A stretch of DNA of 64,000 bases from Gnomoniopsis sp. IMI 355080 (taxonomy: Eukaryota > Ascomycota > Sordariomycetes > Diaporthales > Gnomoniaceae): NCBI GenBank assembly GCA_027946555.1, contig JAPEVC010000121.1, forward strand, positions 44,051 to 108,050, given 5' to 3'. The translations under genes were made by a program, and so were the position numbers. The notes under the pieces are model-generated. The model searched no databases, had not been told where the DNA came from, and was given only the letters and a program-made list of their open reading frames with translations. The stretch's first letter is position 1; each line of letters begins with the position of its first letter. Below, piece by piece: positions 32,673-42,273 of this stretch.

Positions 32673-34349
32673 TCATACAATCGTATATTGTCGTTCTACA
32701 GCATCATCCGTGATCCCCCGCACGTTGGATTCTAAACCTCTCTCCTTCAGACCAGCCGTACGATCACACACCACGCAAGTAGCCACTAATGTGAACTCTT
32801 GGCCCGTGCCAACGGTTCCTTGGGCCGCCTCGCGTAGTATCAAGGCTCTGTTATAAGACTCCAGACCTTCGGGCACGACTATCATGTCACCCGGTCTCGC
32901 CAAAGCACCTGCTTGGTCAGGATAAACGTCGACGCCCTCGATTGGATTATGCCTCCACCTATGCTTGAGCAGCTGGATATCCCCTGTCAGGACGCAGTAG
33001 GGCCGCTCGTCGTCGCCGCCGGCGGGATGCCTAGCGACGACACATTGACCCAACTCGACGGCGAGGATGTGGAGTTTCCTTTTTCCACCGTCGTCACCGG
33101 AGAAGGTCGGACGGTCCATCGAGATTCCATCGAGACTGAGATGATAGGCTGAGAGGATGGACGCGCTGGCAAAGTCAGGCACCCAGCTGGGCACGGTGGT
33201 GGCATTGAGATCGCGGCCCTCACGCATGAGAGCTGCTAGGTCGCCAGTGGATTCAAAGATGAAGCTTGCATAGTCACGATATACCTCAGCGAACGGTTTG
33301 CGATAGTCAGGTGCCAGAGAGGCATCTGGAATCGGCTTGCACAAGCCCAGGATGGCATATAGGTAATCGTGCTTGATGCTCGCGACCAGATTCTTCAAGG
33401 ACGCTTGGACTTTGACGAAGCGGATGCTGAAGGCTGTTGCGTCCGGGTTTCCTCGGTCAGACTTGGCCATGGTCAGGTCGGACCTCTCCCAGTGCTCTTC
33501 ATCTCTCAGGTGCTGGTACAGGCGTGCTGCACCCGTCACAGGATGCGGAAGACTGTGGTCATAGTCGACTGCCCAATAGAGTCTGTCCATGTGCGCCAGC
33601 GAGTACTGGTACCCACCCGCGACAACGACGACCTCGCGCCGTGGCAGCGTTACCTCCTGGATCACCCAGACGCGCTTGAACCACGGCCGTTGCAGCAGTC
33701 GCTCCACCGCTTGCACGCAGCCTTCCTCACGCAACAGGTGCAGTCGCAGCTTGTTTCCATAGAAGCCCCCGTCGAGCGCTGACATGGCCCTCCGACTGTG
33801 GTAATCCGTCGCCTGAAGGAGAAGCCTGTCGTCTGCTGGCGGGTTTTCACCCAGCCACGCAAGGACCTGCATTGCGTAGCCGTATATCTCCCTCATCCGT
33901 GGAATTTGACTTGCTTTCTCCTCCGTATCGGACTGGTTGATGCAGAGTGCGTCGACCCAAAGCCGCAGCCGACTCAGTTTGATCTGGAGTGTTGGAGAGA
34001 CGGCAGTTGTGTTCCAGCCGTCAACAGCCCCGTCATCCGGGCCATGCAACCCTTCGCCGGGCACATCCTCCTGATGAACATCAATACTCGCATGTCGCAG
34101 ACGCCTCAGGGCGGTAAAGAGACTCCTGGTGACAGGATGGATATTACCATTCACGACGATGTCCACGGTGTCCGTAGGGTCTCCCCACGCGTACGACAAG
34201 GCGACATACTGAGGGTCTTGGCAACCACGCAGCGGGACACGTTCCAGACGACATGCAACTGTATCGTCCCAGCGCCCTGGGAGTATCTCCACGAGCCTGA
34301 TGTCGGATCCTTGGAGCTGTTTGTAAACAAGTGCTGGTGCACCGCTCAT
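32673..34349 (-). CDS. HET-domain protein
   Basis: Intronless, 558 aa from the ATG at 34349; the TTG at 34367 is not used. The HET domain has YVALSYAWGD at about 48-57 and LRLWVDALCINQSD at about 128-141. The two blocks are separated by a 40-residue insertion (VHQEDVPGEGLHGPDDGAVD) that is longer than usual. REIYGYAMQVLAWLGENP and the RPWFKRVWVIQE segment follow. The mid-region FVKVQASLKNLVASIKHDYL...YAILGL and late DYASFIFE are normal for HET proteins. The C-terminus is shorter than in the copy at 3.5 kb. It may act in vegetative incompatibility. It is divergent from the photolyase gene and shares a 566-bp promoter region with it. Confidence 0.92.
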   Translation of the reverse strand: MSGAPALVYKQLQGSDIRLVEILPGRWDDTVACRLERVPLRGCQDPQYVALSYAWGDPTDTVDIVVNGNIHPVTRSLFTALRRLRHASIDVHQEDVPGEGLHGPDDGAVDGWNTTAVSPTLQIKLSRLRLWVDALCINQSDTEEKASQIPRMREIYGYAMQVLAWLGENPPADDRLLLQATDYHSRRAMSALDGGFYGNKLRLHLLREEGCVQAVERLLQRPWFKRVWVIQEVTLPRREVVVVAGGYQYSLAHMDRLYWAVDYDHSLPHPVTGAARLYQHLRDEEHWERSDLTMAKSDRGNPDATAFSIRFVKVQASLKNLVASIKHDYLYAILGLCKPIPDASLAPDYRKPFAEVYRDYASFIFESTGDLAALMREGRDLNATTVPSWVPDFASASILSAYHLSLDGISMDRPTFSGDDGGKRKLHILAVELGQCVVARHPAGGDDERPYCVLTGDIQLLKHRWRHNPIEGVDVYPDQAGALARPGDMIVVPEGLESYNRALILREAAQGTVGTGQEFTLVATCVVCDRTAGLKERGLESNVRGITDDAVERQYTIV

Positions 34350-34730
34350 CACGTAGCCTTTCCCCAAAGCACCTTGTCTGTACGAACGCGACGCGACGGG
34401 CGTCCAGCATGTGACAGGCGTTACCGTGCGAGCATTGGGGTCGAATTATACAAACAAATGAACGATTTCACGAGAGACCACAACATCGAACACGGCATGC
34501 ACGTAGACATGTTCATTTACCCCTGCAAGCGTGACTCTCGTCAAACGATTCTTCCTCACAATGCAGTCGGCGTGAGGTGGGGCGGAGCTATGTGTAGTTC
34601 CAATCCTTCAGCGGGCTCCGCCTGAAGAATTAGGTACCCCTGATAAGCCGGCAGGGGGTGAAGCTTATTCAGTGGGTAGGGGTGTGCTGGGCTTACTAGG
34701 CCAAGTTAGGCCTGCCAGGAACAGAACAAA

Positions 34731-34771
34731 GATCGATCTGCAGCGCCCATGACGCACAGTACCGAGATCGA
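34731..34771. promoter_or_regulatory. Two GATCGA elements upstream of photolyase
   Basis: GATCGATC at 34731 and GATCGA at 34766, with further GATCT copies near 34774 and 34798, all 115-190 bp upstream of the first candidate ATG. GATCGA resembles the core light-response element bound by the White Collar complex in Neurospora. Photolyase genes are commonly light-induced, so the context fits. The binding here is inference. Confidence 0.5.
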
Positions 34772-34915
34772 AAGATCTGGGGAAATATGCGTACCAGATC
34801 TCTCGCCCTTGGTCTGCCTGAACTTTCCTGGGAGAACTTTTGCACGGCTGAATTCTAGTGAGCCCTGGTAGGTGTGTCGGTTTGTCTTTCCCGTGCCATC
34901 ATTCTTCTCGTCTCC

Positions 34916-36853
34916 ATGTGCATCGCGTCAGTCTTGAGACACCGTTCCGCCCTTGTCCTACCCACTCGTTTTAGTCTCGCTACAATATCACAGCCTTGTT
35001 TTATTCCTCGTGTACGAGTCGAGAACATGTCGTCCAAACGTAAGGTGCCGCCCTCACAGGCAGCCCTCAACGGCACCGCGCCCAAGAAGGCCAAACAAAC
35101 CCTCTCCTCCTCCTCTTCACTCTCTGAGCCGCACCCCTTTCACAAAGATGCCGAGGAGCACGGCATCGTTCTGCGGAAATTCTATCCGCCTGAGATGAGC
35201 AACGCCCGCGCCTTAGCATACAACGAAGGCAAGCTGCCCCGGCCCATGGAGGCGGTACAAGCCGCGCAGCAAGAGACCACTGCAGCGCGGAGGAAAGTCG
35301 CCGTGGGCGATGCTGTGGTCCACTGGTTCAAGATGGATTTGCGCATCTCTGACAATCGCGCCCTCTCAATGGCTGCGGCGAAAGCAAAGGAGGCTGGTGT
35401 GCCTCTGATTGCGTTGTATGTTGTTAGCCCGCAAGATTGGGAGGCCCATTTCACCTCGGCGATCCGAGTGGACTTCACGCTGAGGACACTGGAGGTTCTC
35501 CAAGCGGATCTGGACAAGCTGGACATCCCCTTGCATATCGAGACTGTCGACAAGCGGAAGGAAGTTCCGACGAGAATTGCGAGTCTGTTGCAGGAATGGG
35601 GCGCCAGCCACCTATTCGCAAATCTGGAGTACGAGGTTGACGAGTTGCGCCGGGAGGCCAAGATGGTCAAGATGTTGGCTGAGAAGGGGAAGGCTTATGA
35701 GCTTGTCCACGACACGTGCGTGGTACCACCCGGCAAGTTGACAAGTGGCGCTGGAAAGCAATACTCCGTCTACTCTCCATGGTACCGCTCGTGGATGGCT
35801 CATATCCATGGCAACCTAGACTTGCTTGAGGATTGCGGCACTCCAGGCAAAAATGCAGCTTCGGCACGGACAAAATATGGGCATCTATTCGGCAGCCAAG
35901 TTTCAGACGCACCTGTCAGCAAGAGGCTTTCATCAGACGATGCCAAGAGGTATCGATCTCTGTGGCCGGCAGGGGAGCACGAGGCCCATAAGAGACTAGG
36001 GAAATTCTGCGAGGAAAGGATTGGCTCGTATGCGGCCAAGCGGAATTTCCCCGCGGATAATGGCACATCGTCACTTTCTGTTCATCTCGCCAGCGGCACG
36101 CTCAGCGCGAGAGCGTGTGTGCGAGCGGCAAGAGATCACAACTCGACGAAGAAGTTAGATGGGGGAAGCCAAGGGATTCAGACGTGGATTAGTGAGGTGG
36201 CGTGGCGGGATTTCTATAAGCATGTTTTGGTGAATTGGCCATACGTCTGGTAAGTGCCCCTGGGCAGCCTCGAAGCACGCAATCAATACTCACAGAATGA
36301 TTTCAGCATGAACAAGCCATTCAAGCCTGAGTACTCGAACATCGAATGGTCCTACGACAAGGAGCACTTCGAAGCCTGGGCCAAAGGACGGACGGGCTTC
36401 CCTATCGTCGATGCCGCCATGCGACAGGTCCAGCACAACGGGTACATGCACAATCGGTGCCGGATGATTGTGGCGTCCTTCCTCTGCAAAGATCTGCTGA
36501 TCGACTGGCGGATGGGGGAGCGCTTCTTCATGGAGAATCTGATCGACTGTGACTTCGCGTCCAACAATGGCGGTTGGGGCTTCTCTGCGTCTGTCGGGGT
36601 GGATCCTCAGCCGTACTTTCGCGTGTTCAACCCGCTGCTGCAGAGCGAGAAGTTCGACCCAGAGGGTGAGTATATCCGAAAGTGGATCCCAGAGTTGAAG
36701 GACGTCAAGGGCAAAGCGATTCATGATCCGTATGGACGAGGGGCAGCGGCCATTGCGAAGAAGGGAGGATACCCAAAGGCGATTGTTGACCACAAGGGAT
36801 GCAGAGAGAGGGCATTGACGGAGTACAAGAAGGGCATCACTGCTGATATGTAG
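34916..36853 (+). CDS. PHR1: Class I CPD photolyase, two candidate starts
   Basis: Two exons, 34916-36249 and 36307-36853 (57-nt intron). From the first ATG the protein is 626 aa; from the ATG at 35027 it is 589 aa. The antenna domain begins VVHWFKMDLRISDNRALS. The FAD domain has PYVCMNKPFKPEY, GFPIVDAAMRQ, YMHNRCRMIVASFL and NGGWGFSASVGVDPQPYFRVF, matching class I CPD photolyases. These repair cyclobutane dimers with blue light, using reduced FAD and an antenna cofactor. The extra 37 residues from 34916 are Arg-rich with no acidic residue until the end, like a mitochondrial presequence. The second start is followed at once by SSKRKV and PKKAK, like a nuclear signal. Dual nuclear/mitochondrial targeting by alternative starts is therefore plausible. 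Confidence 0.92.
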
Positions 36854-37797
36854 ACAGATGCAAAAAAGGAGAACAAATAGAGCGCAAAGGGCGCACTGAA
36901 AGTCTCGCGACTGCGTGCCATCTCATAGTCTAATCGACGCCACCAAGGTCTTTTTGCTTCTTCTCCTCTATTCTATACTGAGGGATTCTCCATGGATCTG
37001 GGTTGCGAGACTCCCGCGCAAATGTGGATTTGACCAAGCTTGATCGCCTGGAACCTGCCTGTCTTGTTTAATAGTGCAAGTGACAAGAAGTCTTGGCTTA
37101 AGACTATTAATTCGCTCAAGAAATATCCCTCCCCCTTCCCCCGCTCTCTCACCAAGGAAAAATCCACTCCTGACAGCAGACAGTACCTAAATTGTTGGAG
37201 TGAGCAGTAATCGCCCTCCCAGATTGTTTTTTGTCTCACCTCAATTCGTCTCCGGTCTGACTCGAATTAGCTCAATGATATATCAACACGAGTTCCTAGC
37301 TTCAAGCGCAACCGTTCAACAGTATGTATCTATCGTCGTGTTGTCAACAAACCAGGCTCCTCTAAATTGCCTGCATGTGCTGATGTGTTGACCGCCTGCA
37401 TGGTGCGAGATGTGAGTGACTGGGGCCGTGGATTCTCCGAAAATAATCCAATTCTCCTCCGTACCCAATCTTGACCCGCGATGGTGACGCTATTACTATT
37501 AGCTAAACACACACCAGCGATCTGAATTCGCCGAAATTTTCTCTCTACTCCGCTCTTCAGCAACTGCACCACCTTACGATGGTGCTAGTCCATTCAGGCG
37601 GACTGCCTGGCAAGGAATAGCGTCATGTAGCGGCTCGACGTAACTCATCATATGCCCCCGTCGGCTTGTTGAGGTCAGTGGCATATAATTATACAATGGT
37701 TTCCCTGAAATCCAGTATATGTCTTTCCCGAGGTTACTGACCTTGAGCTTCAAGATCTGCAAGGGAAGTCTCGTGAAGCAAAGATTCTTGGCCCACC
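36854..37797. other. 940-bp intergenic stretch
   Basis: Holds the photolyase 3' end and the invertase promoter, with a TATAATTATA box at about 37684-37693. No gene. Confidence 0.55.
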
Positions 37798-39534
37798 ATG
37801 AAGTTCACCGGGTGCCTCACTTTCCTCACCTTGGCGGCCACCTCTGTCTTTGGCCAAGGTGTGAGCACCTATGTCGACCCGGCCGTCCCAACTGGCACCC
37901 CGGTCCCGGGCAACTACACCGGAGGTCTTCGGCCCCAGGTCCACTTTTCCCCTCCGCAAAACTTCATGAACGATCCGAACGGCATGTTTGTCGATGCCAA
38001 CGGCACATGGCATCTCTACTACCAGTACAACCCCACCGGCCTCGTCGCCGGCAACCAGCACTGGGGGCATGCGACCAGTCGCGATCTCTACCACTGGGAG
38101 AATCAGCAAATTGCCCTGTTTCCGCCCGAGGAGACAGTCTACGTCTTTTCTGGAAGCGCCGTCGTCGATGTCAACAATACGTCTGGGTTCTTTCCGGACC
38201 AGGACAATGGCGTCGTCGCCATCACAACCCTGGCTCGATACTACGAGGACGGCTCAGCCGGTCCTCAGACTCAGAATATTGCATATTCCCACGACGGCGG
38301 CTTCACATTCGAGTACTACGATGGGAACCCAGTCATTGACAGTAATAGCAGCCAGTTCCGTGATCCAAAGGTCATCTGGTACCAAGATCACTGGGCCATG
38401 GTGGTCTCTTACGCGCAAGACTTCGTGATAGGCATCTACACAAGCCCAGACTTGAAAACCTGGACACACGCCTCCATCTTCTCTCACCACGGACTGCTAG
38501 GCGCGCAATACGAGTGCCCCAATCTCGTCAAGCTCCCCATCCGAGACACCATCTCCGGCTCGGTCGTCGTCGACGAGGCCTACGTGATGGCCATCTCCAC
38601 CCAACCGGGCGCGCCCCTCGGGGGCTCCATCACGCAGTATTTTCCAGGGACGTTCAACGGCACGCACTTTGAGGTATTTGACGGCGCCACGCGGCTGACG
38701 GACTTTGCCAAGGACAACTACGCTGCGCAGTACTTTTATGGCGTTGCGGACGGAGCGGACGCCGTCAATCTGGGCTGGGCGAGCAACTGGCAATATGCGC
38801 AGACGGTTCCCACCGGAAACCTGGAAGGGTGGCGAAGCTCGATGACGCTTCCGAGGCGGAATTATCTCACGAACGCGACGCGAATTGGATGGGTTATGGC
38901 AAATGAGCTGGTGGATATCTCGCCTGTGCTTGATAGGCCGCTCATCAACACCACCACGTTCGAGGGCAATGGGTCACTTGCGGTCGACTACTCGTCGGTG
39001 TCCTCGGGCGCGCTCTACATCGAAGCCAACGTGACAGGCCTCAACGCCAGCACCATTTCAAGTTCCTCCACGCTCAACATGTCGTTCACGTCTCCGTCTT
39101 CTGGCGAGACGGTACGCTCGGGGTTCTTCTTTGGCGGCGACCAGCCTTACTTCATCGACAGAGGCCTAGTCCGCGGATTTGACAATGTCTTCTTCACCGA
39201 CAAGTTCTCCGTCGCGGATGTGTGGAACACTACCTCCGGAATGTGGCGTGTGCAGGCTGTCATTGACCGGAGCATCCTGGAAGTCTTTGTGGATGGCGGC
39301 GTGCATGCGGCGACGGTGCTGTTCTTTCCTGAGCAGCCCTTGGGTCTGATGAGTCTGGGGACGGCAGACTTGCCTGCTGGAGTGGAGGTGAGCGTTGCGG
39401 TGTGGAGCCTGAAAAGCGCGTGGGCGGAGTATGAGAATGAGCAAGGAACAGTGGTGGGCAATATTACCTCCTCCGAGACCATGGCGTCGCAAGCTAGGAG
39501 GGATATGATTTACGACGCTGCGCTTTTTACTTAG
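37798..39534 (+). CDS. Secreted GH32 invertase / beta-fructofuranosidase
   Basis: Intronless, 578 aa, ATG in CCACCATGAAG context. A signal peptide (MKFTGCLTFLTLAATSVFG) is followed by the five-blade propeller. All three GH32 catalytic motifs are present: NDPNG at 58-62 (nucleophile Asp59), FRDP at 187-190 (transition-state Asp189) and ECP at 239-241 (acid/base Glu239). The C-terminal beta-sandwich is complete, including DRSILEVFVDGG. It has about 15 N-glycosylation sequons (N-x-S/T). It hydrolyses sucrose and possibly fructans outside the cell. WMNDP-type plant residues are absent, and the sequence is typical of ascomycete invertases. Specificity for sucrose versus inulin cannot be decided from the sequence. 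Confidence 0.95.
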   Translation: MKFTGCLTFLTLAATSVFGQGVSTYVDPAVPTGTPVPGNYTGGLRPQVHFSPPQNFMNDPNGMFVDANGTWHLYYQYNPTGLVAGNQHWGHATSRDLYHWENQQIALFPPEETVYVFSGSAVVDVNNTSGFFPDQDNGVVAITTLARYYEDGSAGPQTQNIAYSHDGGFTFEYYDGNPVIDSNSSQFRDPKVIWYQDHWAMVVSYAQDFVIGIYTSPDLKTWTHASIFSHHGLLGAQYECPNLVKLPIRDTISGSVVVDEAYVMAISTQPGAPLGGSITQYFPGTFNGTHFEVFDGATRLTDFAKDNYAAQYFYGVADGADAVNLGWASNWQYAQTVPTGNLEGWRSSMTLPRRNYLTNATRIGWVMANELVDISPVLDRPLINTTTFEGNGSLAVDYSSVSSGALYIEANVTGLNASTISSSSTLNMSFTSPSSGETVRSGFFFGGDQPYFIDRGLVRGFDNVFFTDKFSVADVWNTTSGMWRVQAVIDRSILEVFVDGGVHAATVLFFPEQPLGLMSLGTADLPAGVEVSVAVWSLKSAWAEYENEQGTVVGNITSSETMASQARRDMIYDAALFT

Positions 39535-40808
39535 GAATTTGTCCTCGCACCAGCTTTTAACAGATGTTGGCTTCTAATAGAAAGACGCACTGCAGCCAAA
39601 GCTTTGGAATACAAACGCAATAGCCATAGTTCAAAGAGTCTGAAGGATCCTCTGACATATATCGTAGTCCTGCGACATTTTACGTGGTGATTGATTGTCC
39701 TCGCACGATGACCCGTTGACAGATCTGACTCGCTTTATGAAGCTCGTGCAACAAATTACATCAGTCAAGCGAATAACTTGCATTGCTTAGATGGGTCCAA
39801 AGATTGAGGTTCTCACAAACGTTGAATGGCAGATATTCATCATAGGACCTTTTCAACGATCTTGAAGCGAGGCATCCCTCTATGGAAATTGCAGGTTCCC
39901 AAGATCAAAGCAACATCGCCTTGCCTACATTCGTAATGATGGAGCAATTCAGGTAATTTGTATATCTTACTGCTGCATTTTGCCCAAGAGAATGTGTCAA
40001 GCTTGCAAATGGGAGGGAGCCTGGGAGCCCCACATCGTGCTGACTGTGGCGATTTGGAAGTTACCATTGTGTTAGGAGTTCGTGTACCTAAGCAGTTAGA
40101 GCTTACAACTGCCTGGGTAATTTAAGCTTAAATCGAATGGCTTCATTTTGTGCTCGGCTGCCCGTTCAGGGATTTGTTAATGACTACAAATGTAAAAACC
40201 TGGTCTCAGGCCAAGCCAGCCAGCTCGGATGTGACCAAAGGGCTGACAGGACAATCATTCTCTCCCTCTCCCTCTAGCAGATCAGCAAATGCAAGTTACG
40301 CCCCATGAGGCGTTCTCGTATTTCCTGCAGTGCTACCTTGGCACTCGTTCATGACAGGTAGGCAGCTTGGTTTTGTGGAAATTTGGTCACTCACACTTTT
40401 CTTTTACTATCCCCATATAGCGAGAAAGTCTTGCTTCTTCCCGACACAGCGCAAATTCATACACAGCACTTGAGCCAGTAAGCCTTTTCGGTTGATGAGA
40501 AAGCCACATCGTGAAGTTCTCCGACGGCTGGATCAGCAGAAACCAAAACAAAAAAGCATTCATATTCGACGTTTCTTGATCAAGCCAAGACATTTTCTCA
40601 GCAACTAGGGCTGACTACCTACCGACACACATCTTCAAGGCCTCGACTTGCCTTGCCCTACATATAAGAAAGGGGCCGTTCACATTGACACCTATCTTTG
40701 GGAATCCTCCTTGCCCCATCGGACTCACACTTCCTGTTCGAACAACACCACCACTCTCGTTTTTTTCTGTCTGTCCTAGTAACGCGCCCCAAAAAAACAT
40801 CATCCAAC
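39535..40808. other. 1.3-kb intergenic stretch
   Basis: No coding signal. The end includes a CTCCCTCTCCCTCT run near 40261-40276 and the TATA-like box of the next gene. Confidence 0.55.
40663..40668 (+). promoter_or_regulatory. TATA-like box of the triple-module secreted protein gene
   Basis: TATAAG at 40663, about 145 bp upstream of the ATG at 40809, followed by a C-rich and then CA/A-rich leader. Confidence 0.4.
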
Positions 40809-42273
40809 ATGCAGGCCTCGTCGATCATTACTCTATTGGTCGTCCCGTGCGTTGCGGCCCGGTACCCTGTATTCCAAAGGTGGCTGAATAATGCCACTCG
40901 GGTCCCGTCACGCGTGGAGGATGGCATTCAAACAGAGTGCAAGACTTGCCCGTACTCGCAGTGCACCAACATAGCGGCCTACGAGTACGACCAATCTTTG
41001 AACTTGACGTGTTGGACGCGGGGTGATGCCATTGTCGAGACCAAGTGAGTGAGCTCGGTTGACTTCTCTGTACCTATTGGCTGGAATCGATTGAGTGATG
41101 AAATTACTACGCTGACTGAAATGGATAATTTTGTAGTATTTGGTATGAAACCACGGATAATTGCTATGTGACGGAGTGGGATATCATTGATGGCAACTGT
41201 AAGCCGAGCTCGCCCTCTTTGATAACAAGCATGCCTTTCTGTCCATTGGGTCGGACTCAATGCTGATCAGTACATACACTTTAAGACACCAGCGTTCTTC
41301 CCTATTGCGGTAAGATCGCAGAGACCTACACTCAAGGTCCCGGCAAGACTGTGTACAATACAGAATGCAACATCATCCCCGAATTCGTCGGCGAGACCGC
41401 AGACCACACTAAGATGTACAAGCCCGAGGTTGACTTGACGCTGACATGCAAAACAACCGAGGGAGAAGCTGTGTTGGATAACACGTATGTCCTGATCCCC
41501 ATTCATTGAGAAGTAGATGTGTATATGAGCTGGATGTCTTACACAAATTGTGCTTTCTAGCAATTGGTACAAGACCCTTTCCAACTGCTATGTCCCAGAG
41601 GCAGAGATCGAGCCCGTCGGTAAGTTCACAGCTCAATGCTCCTTGACACACTCTAACTGTGCTATACTGACTCCTTTCCCACGACCAGACGCGGACCTCG
41701 ACGATTGCGGACCAATTCCCTTCATGGAAGCCAAGATGCGCCAACCCGATGTCCCTGAGACCGACGCTTCTGCCCCTACTTTTGCGCGTCGGGACGCCTC
41801 TCAGAATAAACGCTGGCTGTATCTTACGCAGATGGGTGAGGACGATGTCGGCTGCCTGGCGGAGCCGAATAGTGCCAGCAAGGCGCGCGACACTTACCCC
41901 TTCGGGAAGTACATTGTTGTCCAATGTGCAACCTACAGCGACAATGCTGCCGACGAGGACCAGTGCGTAGAGGACGACGAAGACATCCCCCTCCCCCTTT
42001 ATGCCCTAATTTCTTGCTCCCTGCCTTTAGCAGCTTTGTAGGTGCGGTTCACTAACGGCTTTTCTTTTTCCTACCCGCCAGAATCTTCCTACTCACTGAG
42101 GACTTTTGCTGGGTCAATGATACCCAAACAGATCCGCAGCTGATCGACGATGAGGAACGCTGTAAGTGTCCCCACCCTCCCCATCTACGTACTGCGTAGA
42201 GTGGATGCAGCTGACCTTTTGATCAGCTGAGCGGTATCCCAACTGCAACCTCTTCACCGATACCGAGGGATAA
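40809..42273 (+). CDS. Secreted protein with three repeated Cys modules (SH3b-like), exon-triplicated
   Basis: Seven exons: 40809-41044, 41137-41198, 41286-41484, 41561-41619, 41689-41962, 42082-42161 and 42227-42273, giving 318 aa. It starts with a signal peptide (MQASSIITLLVVPCVAARY). Three modules share a pattern: a Cys strand (LNLTCWTRGD / LTLTCKTTEG / IVVQCATYSD), then an aromatic-Cys strand (IWYETTDNCYV / NWYKTLSNCYV / FLLTEDFCWV). In each, a phase-2 intron falls just before the aromatic strand and a phase-1 intron shortly after it. This looks like exon duplication. The strands resemble the bacterial SH3-like (SH3b) fold found in extracellular proteins; that assignment is inference. The region between modules 2 and 3 has dibasic FARRD, a possible processing site. 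Function unknown. Confidence 0.8.
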
